From Enteropsectra breve (taxonomy: Eukaryota; Microsporidia): a stretch of DNA of 10,428 nt. Below, in pieces: positions 1 to 6,541 of the stretch (position 1 is the first letter of the stretch; each line of letters starts with the position of its first letter). The notes below the pieces were generated by a model. It was not told where the DNA came from. It worked only from the letters and a program-made list of their open reading frames with translations, and made no database searches. A program made the position numbers and the translations under genes. The DNA lies in the NCBI GenBank assembly GCA_024243835.1, contig JALPMN010000476.1, forward strand, positions 1-10,428, in the 5' to 3' direction.

Positions 1-547
1 CGAACCTACCATATTCCTCTTGAAAGATTCTATCCATTGCTCTTTGAAAGGTAGCCGGCGCGTTGCATAGGCCAAACGGCATCCGGCTGAACTCGTAGAA
101 TCCTCCCTTAAACTTAAATGCAGTCTTCTATTTATCGTCTTCATTAATTTCAAACTGATGGTACCCAGCTGTAGCGTCTGATGCCGTAAAATATTCTGCA
201 ATGGCCAGAGAATCTAATATATTTTCAATATTCGGAAGTGGATACTTGTCTTTAACAGTCTCCTCATTAAGTGCTCTGTAGTCAACACAAAGCCGTAGCC
301 TTCCGTCTTTCTTCTTCACCGCCACCAGGCTTGAGCACCTTTCTCCCGATGAAGGCCTGTTTATTCCTTGTTCAGCCCAATTTTGCACTGTCGTCTTTGC
401 CTCTTCCTCCCAGTTATATGGCAAGCTATGCTGTTTTTGCACAAAAAGGCGAGACTTTCCCGTATCAATCTTATGCCTGGCTAACGAGCAATATCTATCT
501 TTTGATATGCTTCTTGGGTGCGACGGGCTCCCGCCTGCTGTTAGCAT
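1..547 (-). pseudogene. Ty3/gypsy reverse transcriptase fragment (one stop, cut by window edge)
   Basis: This is the N-terminal half of a retrotransposon reverse transcriptase, which copies element RNA into DNA. Reading from 547 towards 1, the usual lead-in HKIDTG is followed by a basic and aromatic segment, then VKKKDGRLRLCVDYRALN and KYPLPNIENILDSL. Motif A is SDATAGYHQFEI, with its catalytic Asp codon at 176-178. A TAG stop lies at 128-130. The same frame then continues to the left edge with the conserved [19 protein letters not shown] block. The YxDD box would lie beyond the edge. Protease and gag are absent upstream. The first 20 or so residues after the ATG at 545-547 do not look like RT and probably come from the junction with unrelated sequence. 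The fragment lies downstream of an integrase on the same strand, the reverse of the order within one Ty3/gypsy element, so it belongs to a second copy. Confidence 0.9.
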
Positions 548-651
548 CGTTTAACGTAAAACTATATTTATAAACCATCTTTATTTAATTTGAACTATAT
601 TTATATCTTATTTGAAACTTGTTTCGTTACTCAGAGCTATCCAGCTTTACA
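548..651 (-). repeat. Candidate 3' LTR (start defined, inner end not)
   Basis: On the minus strand a sequence beginning TGTAAAGCTGG at 651 directly follows a G-rich purine tract and the integrase stop, which is where a 3' LTR begins in Ty3/gypsy elements. It contains ACGAAAC-AA-GTTTC, an inverted repeat that recurs near 2063-2080, where 17 of 18 bases match. The far end is uncertain. A TAACA near 541-546 could close it, but no target-site duplication is visible and the next sequence is the RT fragment of another copy. Confidence 0.35.
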
Positions 652-663
652 TCCCCCTTCTTA
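652..663 (-). other. Candidate polypurine tract
   Basis: Immediately before the putative 3' LTR start, the minus strand reads GAAGGGGGA, just after the integrase TAA stop at 661-663. A purine run touching the LTR is the normal plus-strand primer of LTR retrotransposons. The call rests on position and composition only. Confidence 0.4.
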
Positions 664-2030
664 AACTCCTTTTAACTGTGAATTGTGTCTTATCATCATG
701 TTTCCATCATTAGTTAATATTTTATAGGCACCTTTAGCCAGCTCTAATATTACTTTCCCTTTCTCCTTAAACTCATCATCCATCTTTCCTGCTTTTTGTT
801 CATTTCTTAAAATAACTTTTTGTCCTACTGTAAACTTCTCTTTCTTACCTAAACCTACTTTAAATTCTTTAGAATATTTTAAGCTATTCTTTATAACTTG
901 TTCTCTGTTTTCTTCATTCTTTGCTTCCACTGGACTCATACCTATACCTCTGCGTTTTATATTATTATATTTGTCAATAATTTTTCCTAGCTTTATTTTA
1001 TCTGCTCCTTTTACCCTTTTTAAGGCGTCCCGTATTGTTCTATTTGCTCTTTCTATCCGACCATTGCTCTCATGGTAATAAGGTATAGAGTATTCCATTT
1101 TCACCCCATTTGCTGACGTCCATTCCTTCACTGCTTCATTATTAAATTCGCATCCGTTGTCTGCAACTAATGTTTTAAATGGTAATTTTTTATACACTTC
1201 TTTAATAAACTCCATTGTTTTAAACCACTGTTTTGTTTCTAGCACCTTGGCAAACAAATAACGTGAAAAATAATCAATTGCCATAATGATCTTTTCCTTC
1301 GGCGAGATTTTTAAAAATCCATTCCAACTCTTTCGCCTACTGTTTTTGTTTCGACAAATCCCTTTCCCTTGTGTATCTTCCTGTCTTTCCTTTGGCATAT
1401 TTCGCATTCTTTCAGTGTTTTTATTAGTCTTCCTTGACTAATGTTTATTCCTTGTTGCTGCAAACTGTCTGTTGTCTTCTTTCTGTGGCCTGAAAGCTCA
1501 TGAACTTTCATGATTTTTGTTCTAATATCATCGTTTACTTCGCTGATAAGATTTATCATATATCTGCTTAGAGCATCTAATACAATCATCTCCTAGCTCT
1601 TTCTATACTTCACCGTATAATTAAATCTCTGTAATCTTTCGAACCACCTTCGAGTCCTCCCTTATCCAAATTCAAGTTTAATCTGAATTTCTTTTATTGC
1701 CTTGTGATCAGTTAGCAACAAAAATTCTTTACCATCTAAATAATAAACTAGTTTCTCATGGCCCAAAGGGCTGCTAATACCTCCCTCTCTGTAATCCCAT
1801 AATTTCATTCCGCTTTATTCAATGTTCTTGAAATGTAACTAACAGGCTTTCCATCTTGCCTTAATACCGCACCAAGCCCGATATTTGAAGCGTCTGTTTC
1901 TAGTACAAACTCTCCATTGTGGTCTGGTATCAACAATTCTAAATTTTCGGACCATTTAGCTTTTATTTTCTCAAATGCATCATTTTGTGCCTTACCCCAT
2001 GAAAACGGTACTTCTTGTTGTCTTCAGCAT
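661..2030 (-). pseudogene. Ty3/gypsy RNase H-integrase pseudogene
   Basis: This is the 3' half of a gypsy-type pol polyprotein. Reading from about 2030 down, an RNase H domain comes first: PFSWGKAQNDAF, then TDASNIGLGAVL (Asp 1892-1894), TEREVLA (Glu 1781-1783) and LTDHKAI (Asp 1707-1709). The linker DALSRY is followed by integrase: an HHCC zinc finger (HELSGH ... CEICQ), the first catalytic Asp in GMDF (1317-1319), VADNGCEF (Asp 1159-1161) and NGRIERANRT (Glu 1051-1053). The last two are 35 residues apart, the canonical DD35E spacing. A C-terminal module with KFTVGQKVILRN ends at TAA 661-663. Damage includes a TGA after LNKAE, a frameshift after WAM, a TAA after LEFG, a TAG after KYRKS, and a one-base shift right after GMDF. 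RT, protease and gag are missing, so the copy is 5' truncated or internally deleted. The roughly 250-codon integrase core to C-terminus is itself uninterrupted. Confidence 0.93.
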
Positions 2031-2040
2031 AATTGGAACA

Positions 2041-2095
2041 CATTTATAAAATAAAGGTTTTAATTTGAAACCTGTTTCGTATTAGGCCTGTTACA
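2041..2095 (-). repeat. LTR-like fragment upstream of the RNase H-integrase piece
   Basis: The minus strand starts TGTAACAGGCC at 2095 and contains ACGAAAC-AG-GTTTCAAAT. This matches the candidate 3' LTR at 610-627 with one difference and the same TGTAA start. A further, weaker match (TTTATAAAT with A-rich flanks) follows. It sits about 60 bp before the RNase H coding sequence, so if it is the 5' LTR then gag, protease and RT have been deleted between it and RNase H. No primer-binding site is visible. Confidence 0.35.
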
Positions 2096-2097
2096 TA

Positions 2098-2179
2098 TTT
2101 TATATATATACAAACCACTTTTTATATATATACAAAATTTGAAAAGTTGTATATATACAAAACACAAGAATTATATATA
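2098..2179. repeat. AT-rich short repeat, three TATATATACAAA copies
   Basis: TATATATACAAA occurs at 2103-2114, 2125-2136 and 2150-2161, in a run that is almost all A and T and ends at the TA flanking the Tc1-like element. The spacing is irregular (22 and 25 bp). It may be simple sequence that favoured TA-targeted insertion; no function is claimed. Confidence 0.5.
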
Positions 2180-2332
2180 GCATTTACAAAAACTTTGTCA
2201 CATTTTACAAAAACTTTGTCACATTTTACAAAAACTTTGTCACATTTTACAAAAACTTTGTCCCACTTTACAAAAATTCTGTCACACTTTACAAAAATTC
2301 TGTCACACTTTACAAAAACTTTGTCACATAAA
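2180..2332 (+). repeat. Left terminal repeat: seven tandem 21-bp units
   Basis: Units start at 2186, 2207, 2228, 2249, 2270, 2291 and 2312, with an exact 21-bp period. Each begins ACAAAAA and contains TGTC about 12 bases in. Units 1-3 are identical, units 5 and 6 are identical to each other (with ATTCTGTCACAC), unit 4 has TGTCCCAC, and unit 7 ends in TAAA. Because 21 is a multiple of three, the array reads as a seven-residue protein repeat in one frame, but this is not a gene. Confidence 0.95.
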
Positions 2333-2386
2333 TAAACGAGTATTTTAAAGAATTAAATTAAAATTTTTCAAAATTTTCAACGTTAA

Positions 2387-3428
2387 ATGAGCACTGAGCA
2401 AAATACCGACGCTAAAAGAAGAATTGATACAAGTGTAAAGCAATTGCTGATAAAAATGATATTCGAAGACGGAATGAGCATCAAAAGCTCAGCAACAGCT
2501 CTAAATGTTAATTATGCTTGTGCTCGACAAATTGCTTGTAGGCACAGAATTTCTGTGCAAACTCCTAGAACGGCTGGCTATGTTGGGGCTCAAAGAAAAT
2601 TGATGATGCGACGCTCGCACAAGTTGAGTGCATAGCTGAAGAAAATGCTTCATATACATTGCGAGACATAAAAACGTTATTATTAGACAGATTTGATAAA
2701 CTACTTTCAATAGCATCCATTGATAATGCTCTAAAGAGATTAATGATAACTTTGAAAAAGCTAGCTTTGTCTTAGATAGAGTAAATTCTCCTGAAACACT
2801 GGCATTACGAGCAGCATATGCATCTTATTTTAATAGATGCTCACCAGAGGATAAAGAACGATGTATTTTTATTGACGAGTCTGGTTTCAATAATCATCTG
2901 AGAAGAACGCAAGCGCGTTCACGTAGAGGTCTGAGAGCAAGCGTAACACTTCCAACGATCAGAGGAGCGATGAAAACGCTTATTATTGCTACTTCGAGAG
3001 CTGAAGTTATTCACTACAAGTTGATTCTAGATGGCACCTGTAATGGTGAAAAATTCAAGCAATTCATTGAGGATCTAATTGAAAAACTTAATAGTAATGA
3101 AAGTACTGCGAATTGTTGGATAATTTGCGACAATGCAAGGATCCACAAAGTTGAAAGTGTCAGGACTCTGATTGAGGCAGCTGGACATAGGCTAGAGTTT
3201 CTATCTCCTTACAGCTACATGCTTAATCCAGTCTAAAATATTTTTTCAAAAACTAAATGCCTTGTAAGAGCACAACTTGCAAGAAGACTAAATTCTGAAA
3301 ATGATATTGAGTTTAAAGAGTTAATTGATGAGGCGGTGGATGACATCACTGAGGAGGACTGCATTAATTATATAATGCATATGCTACATAATATTGCGCT
3401 AGCCATTGAACAGCATGTTTTTGAATAA
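2387..3428 (+). pseudogene. DD34E Tc1/mariner-like (DDE_3-type) transposase pseudogene
   Basis: The product would cut and paste the surrounding element. The ATG at 2387 opens an N-terminal helix-turn-helix region (EDGMSIKSSATALNVNY). The second DNA-binding part, IDDATLAQVECIAEEN, is in another frame after a shift near 2595. A further shift near 2745 leads into the catalytic domain: IFIDESGFN (Asp 2874-2876), WIICDNARIH (Asp 3129-3131), then SPYSYMLNPV. At 3234-3236 a TAA replaces the codon where the family has its catalytic Glu (NPIEN), 34 residues after the second Asp. The same frame continues with NIFSKTK to TAA 3426-3428, so about 64 more codons remain open. The pattern SPYS..LNP and the C-terminal MLHNIA match the transposase at 6542-7560. 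Total length, about 345 codons, is normal for the family. Confidence 0.92.
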
Positions 3429-3610
3429 AAACTTTACTTTAAAAAACTATGAATATAAGCTTGTTTTAGCGAATTCTAATAGCTTATGCAAACTTTTTTA
3501 TTTCATTAACTATTTGGCCATTGTATATATCACACGATAAAGAGTTTATTGTGCTTCTTACAATAGAAATGTTCAGATTTAGTTTTTAAAAATATTTACA
3601 ACACCGCTTT

Positions 3611-3679
3611 ATAAAGTTACAGCGTTTTTGTAAAGTGTGACAGAATTTTTGTAAAGTGTGACAAACTTTTTGTAAATGC
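3611..3679 (-). repeat. Right terminal repeat: three 21-bp units
   Basis: Read on the minus strand from 3679, units start at 3673, 3652 and 3631. The first begins ACAAAAAGTTTGTCACAC; the second is identical to left units 5 and 6; the third is diverged (CGCTGTAAC). Their order matches left units 4, 6 and 7, suggesting that three units are ancestral and the left end was amplified later. Confidence 0.93.
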
Positions 3680-3681
3680 TA

Positions 3682-4654
3682 TAAACCAATATTTTTGTGC
3701 TTCGATGAAATAACTGACTCAATGGAGCCTATATTCTAAATATTTTAATAGGTGAGTGTTCTAAAGAAACTAGAAAGCCTCCTTCGCTTTATAGAATTAT
3801 TGACCTCACAAAAACAAACTCTGAGAATATCAATACCGAAATAGTAAAAATTTTAACAGAGCTATACAATAGCGATATATGTAAGTTTGGTAGCATCAAG
3901 CTCCTTCTTAGTGATGGTGCAAGCTATGCTCTTAAGGCAGGAAGCATGCTTAAAGCTCTAATTAAGGATATCAAGCATGTTACTTGTATTTGACATGCAC
4001 TCCACAACTTTGCAGAAACATTGAGGAATGACTGCCAAGAAGTAAACTCAATCATTTCATTCTTAAAAAGAGTCCTCGTTAAAAAAGGAGCAAATCAAAA
4101 TCTTTTTTTGGAAATATGCAAACGGACTGTTCCGAAGTTTCCGATAGTTACCAGGTGGGGAACATGGATTGAATTTGCCATTTACCTGTTCGAAAACTAT
4201 GAAGATATTTCCAATTTTTTATCAGTCTTAGAGTCTTCTGTAACAGGTTATAACGATATAAAAATGGCGTTCATTTCACAAGAAGCAAAGATTCAGCTCA
4301 GAAAAATTAATTTTTACAAAGAAATTCCGAATATAATCAAGAAACTTGAAAAGGAAACTTTGAGCACCGAATACCAAATGCAACTATTAAATAGGACAAA
4401 AGAGCTGATTATTGCTGGAAGTGAGTACATTGATCGTTTTGGAAAAATTCTAGAACGGAATCCAGATTTAAAATTTTTTGAAAATTTAAAACATGCTGAG
4501 CTTAGGCAACAAGAATCAAATTTATTATAATGTGCCTCTCACGACTGTGTCTGTTGAAAGAAGCTTTAGTAGCTATAAAACAATTTTAAATGATAAAAGA
4601 AGAAATTTGACTATCGAAAACATCGGAAAGTTAATTACCTTTATATTTAAATAA
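3682..4654 (+). pseudogene. hAT-family transposase pseudogene, 5' truncated
   Basis: This is a remnant of a hAT (Ac/Hobo type) transposase with an RNase H-like fold. In order it shows LCFDEITDS (first catalytic Asp 3704-3706), a frameshift near 3728, then LLLSDGASYALKAG (second Asp 3913-3915) and HVTC-I-stop-HALHN, where a TGA at 3991-3993 sits inside the conserved C..H signature. VTRWGTWIEFA follows, then a long helical region to 4530. After a frameshift near 4505-4530 comes the dimerisation tail TTVSVERSFSSYKTIL (catalytic Glu 4556-4558), ending at TAA 4652-4654. The stretch 4021-4530 is open throughout. The BED zinc finger and N-terminal region are missing, because the sequence begins right at the TA flank of the Tc1-like element. 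No hAT terminal repeats or 8-bp duplications were found. Confidence 0.85.
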
Positions 4655-4759
4655 AGATTTAAATTAAATATACTTTTTTTAGTTTTGAATCTAATATTTT
4701 TTGGTCTGAAAATTTATTTGTTTATTAAAAAGTATCAAATTTTTGCCGTATAAAAATTC
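4655..4759. other. AT-rich spacer with no gene
   Basis: About 100 bp of A/T-rich sequence lies between the hAT stop and the end of the minus-strand zinc-ribbon fragment. I see no ORF, no repeat shared with the rest of the window and no terminal repeat of either neighbour. Confidence 0.6.
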
Positions 4760-5088
4760 CTAATCATAAAAAACAATGGGCTTTTTGCCGTAAATAAATC
4801 TGTAAATATTCCGGTCTCTAAAGTTATTAGAAGCCTCTTGCATCCACATTTTTAATGTCCTTAATCCGATCATTTTGTCAATTTTTGCCTTAAAAAATAC
4901 AGTATTTTCCCAGATATTACTTTTTTACGCCTCAATGGGCAAATTTTATTCTTGCAATATGCTATTGATGAATTAGAGTACGTTTTAACCATTGGGATTG
5001 CACATGATCTACATATTGATGCTTTTATCTGCAAGTTTTGCAATATTTCCTCTAGATATTCTCTGGTTAGTTTTTTATAACCTGCCAT
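4760..5088 (-). pseudogene. Zinc-ribbon fragment, possibly Merlin/ISXO2-like transposase N-terminus
   Basis: The ATG at 5086-5088 starts 72 codons. A short helical lead (KKLTREYLEEIL) is followed by a zinc-ribbon-like pattern, ICRSC, then about 16 residues, then YCKNKICPLRRKKVI, that is CxxC ... CxxxxC, and then a basic hydrophobic segment. This order resembles the N-terminus of ISXO2/IS1016-like (Merlin) transposases, where the ribbon precedes the DDE core. A frameshift near 4880 leads to another 40 open codons (KMIGLRTLKMWMQEASNN) that end at TAG 4760-4762. No DDE motif is present, so the family call is tentative. Alternatives are an unrelated zinc ribbon or a displaced part of the MULE next to it. 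The gene would read in the same direction as the MULE remnant and starts 38 bp after its last open codon. Confidence 0.45.
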
Positions 5089-5450
5089 TTTAAGGGTAAA
5101 AAAATAAAATTTTTACCCCACCCCTTCATTTTTGTCCAATTTCTGCCCCATGCTCCCTATAGTTTATTATTACTATATTTTCTATATTTTCAAGCCTAAG
5201 AGCGTTATTTAAGAGGCTTATGAGTTTTAGCCAATATTCTTTATTTTCTATCGGTGAAATCGCATTTCCAAGAATAAGGCCTTTATTTTGACCTGAATTG
5301 CTGTTGCATTCATAATCATCTGTTTATACTTTCCCTTAGTATAGCAGGCATCTAGTATAATAATTGGCAACGAATTCTGAATTACATTTGCGGAAATTGC
5401 AGGAATGAGTGCGCAGTACTCAAACTCTCTGAACCCCGAGTAAGTATTCT

Positions 5451-5693
5451 TGTCGGACCCTCGGGGATACCGAGCGAGCGAACTAAAAGAGGAAGAAGAT
5501 TACTTTGTAAAACCCATATTTATTGAAATATTTTTCTAATTTATATTTTATAAGTTGATTGCTGATTGTTCTTAATTTATTAGTATGATATCATTGTTTT
5601 AAAACTATGAAATCAATAAGAGATTATGGCTGTAGAGTTACAGAGATATCATTAGAAGAGGTCGTGACAGCAGAGGTACCGCTGTTTACGACA
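5451..5693. mobile_element. Solo LTR, 243 bp, with 5-bp target duplication
   Basis: The segment begins TGTCG and ends CGACA, a perfect five-base terminal inverted repeat with the TG...CA ends of retroviral-type LTRs. It is flanked by ATTCT on both sides (5446-5450 and 5694-5698), a 5-bp target duplication. The MULE reading frame is continuous across the insertion once the LTR and one ATTCT are set aside (REK to NTYSGF), which independently confirms the boundaries. The interior is AT-rich with a GC-rich left end (CTCGGGGATACCGAGCG) and a TATA-like stretch near 5540-5555. The end sequence differs from the TGTAA-type LTR candidates at 651 and 2095, so it is probably another family. Its transcriptional direction is not determined. 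Confidence 0.85.
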
Positions 5694-5726
5694 ATTCTTT
5701 TCTCGATATTCGGTCCTTGTCCCCTC

Positions 5727-5868
5727 TTGTGACGAAACAAAAAAACTTGGTATACTTAACAGTCACTTCATAAACTTTTAGGAATGTCCCTAGCATACTC
5801 TTAAGCTTTGCTCACCGTCGCTTCGTTATTAGTGTGTGTTGGCTGACCACACAGTTGTGACGAAACAA
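5727..5868. mobile_element. 114-bp insert (5741-5854) between 14-bp direct repeats
   Basis: TTGTGACGAAACAA occurs at 5727-5740 and again at 5855-5868. The flanking bases differ, so the repeat is exactly 14 bp. The 114 bp between them is not found elsewhere in the window. On the minus strand both repeats read VSSQ in the same MULE frame. Setting aside one repeat plus the insert joins WLNQLVSSQ directly to EGTRTEYREK without a stop. The 14-bp duplication and an A-rich end (plus-strand AAAAAC; minus strand ends in T7) resemble target-primed insertion by a LINE- or SINE-type machinery, but no tRNA-like promoter boxes are recognisable. Confidence 0.7.
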
Positions 5869-6384
5869 GCTGATTAAGCCATGGTTCAATCAAAGCAAAA
5901 GAATTTTTATCTACCATAATTTTAGACTTTTTCAATAGCTGAAGCCCTGCATAAGCTTTATGATAATCAGTGTACTTTCCCTAGGTATTTGCAAATAAGA
6001 TATGCATTCGCGAGTACTGAGGACATCAACTGCTCTATCAATAAATTGTACATAGCTTGCTCTTAATGTGAGTATGCAGTTCAATACAGTTGTGAGGCGT
6101 GAAAGTCTTTGCAGAAAAAGTACCATCCTCAATTTTTGTCATTTTGAAGCAGAAGGATATGTATCAGATGAGCATTTCATCACAAACGACGAGTAATTAC
6201 TTTACCATATTCTTCCTCTTCTTTGATTCGCCATATTATATTCATGTAAAAATATTCTTAATTCTTTTCTATTTTCAAAAGTTTTTGGATCAACGATTCA
6301 TTTGTAGAATCCATGGGCAATTTTTTAGCAGAAGATTTACACATAATTAAATTAATTCAGCGTTTTTATATTTTTATAAATATA

Positions 6385-6470
6385 CAGCATTTTCATCTCA
6401 GTTTGTCAGCTTCTCAGTCAATTTTGACAAGCCAAATTTTAAAATATTCGTGTTACCAATAAATAAATTA
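6385..6470 (+). repeat. Left terminal inverted repeat of the second element
   Basis: This begins CAGCATTTTCATCTCAG and pairs with 7714-7842 on the other strand. Two copies of the CAATTTTGTC-like core are visible (6399-6407 with one base missing, and 6419-6428), 20 bp apart. The conserved block with AAATTTTAAAATATTCGTGT follows. It is shorter than the right end because one or more outer units are missing. Confidence 0.85.
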
Positions 6471-6541
6471 ATTATTTAGTATTTGATTTAACTTAGAGTA
6501 TAAAATTTAGTAAAATCAATAAAAAGTAAAATTATTAAAAA

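Larger units (their letters stand above)
2180..3679 (+). mobile_element. Tc1/mariner-like DNA transposon, 1500 bp, TA-flanked
   Basis: Both ends carry the same inverted sequence: GCATTTACAAAAA at 2180 on the left, and its complement ending GTAAATGC at 3679 on the right. The dinucleotide TA flanks each side (2178-2179 and 3680-3681), the hallmark target duplication of this superfamily. The inverted ends are built from 21-bp units, seven on the left (2186-2332) and three on the right (3611-3673). The interior holds one transposase gene (2387-3428, plus strand) with a DD34-type catalytic layout, then about 180 bp of AT-rich sequence with no gene. The element cannot move by itself because the transposase has frameshifts and a stop. 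It separates the Ty3/gypsy remnants from the hAT remnant. Confidence 0.9.
5126..6344 (-). pseudogene. Mutator-like (MULE) transposase pseudogene with two insertions
   Basis: Reading from the ATG at 6342-6344 (or 6312-6314) downwards, an N-terminal segment FENRKELRIFLHEYNMAN is followed by FVMKCSSDTYP and IEDGTFSAKTFTPHNC. This fits the MULE DNA-binding domain with its Cys/His pattern. Next come YHKAYAGLQLLKKSK and FALIEPWLNQLVSSQ, the helical region before the catalytic core. The core reads TYSGFREFEYCALIP, then PIIILDACYTKGKYK (catalytic Asp 5350-5352), then NKGLILGNAISP and IENIVIINYREHG, ending at TGA 5126-5128. At 5162-5164 an Asn codon stands where the family normally has its second Asp (SDREKG-type motif). 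The Glu region and SWIM zinc finger are absent. Frameshifts lie near 5290, 5965, 6030 and 6150-6280. A solo LTR (5451-5693) and a 114-bp insert (5741-5854) interrupt it. Removing each with one copy of its flanking repeat leaves a continuous frame there. Confidence 0.82.

Noticed and set aside
271..573. Plus-strand 100-codon frame with hydrophobic segments
   Set aside because: Antisense of the reverse transcriptase fragment, which has clear conserved motifs on the other strand.
1311..1320. Programmed ribosomal frameshift in pol
   Set aside because: The site is inside integrase, not between gag and pol, does not form a canonical slippery heptamer, and lies in a pseudogene with other lesions.
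2186..2332. CRISPR-like array
   Set aside because: The units abut with no unique spacers, and matching inverted units occur at the other end of the transposon.
2147..2335. Open frame encoding a seven-residue repeat (FTKTLSH)
   Set aside because: It is the translation of the 21-bp terminal repeat array of the transposon. The period is a multiple of three, so a repeat frame appears by default.
5727..5868. Spliceosomal intron in the MULE gene
   Set aside because: The segment is bounded by 14-bp direct repeats and lacks convincing splice signals, so an insertion with target duplication explains it better.
5932..6132. 66-codon minus-strand frame as a separate gene
   Set aside because: It only partly follows the MULE frame and is otherwise in a shifted frame of the same pseudogene; no family resemblance of its own.
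6099..6350. Plus-strand 83-codon frame
   Set aside because: It is the antisense shadow of the N-terminal MULE region; its hydrophobic content comes from A/T-rich antisense codons.
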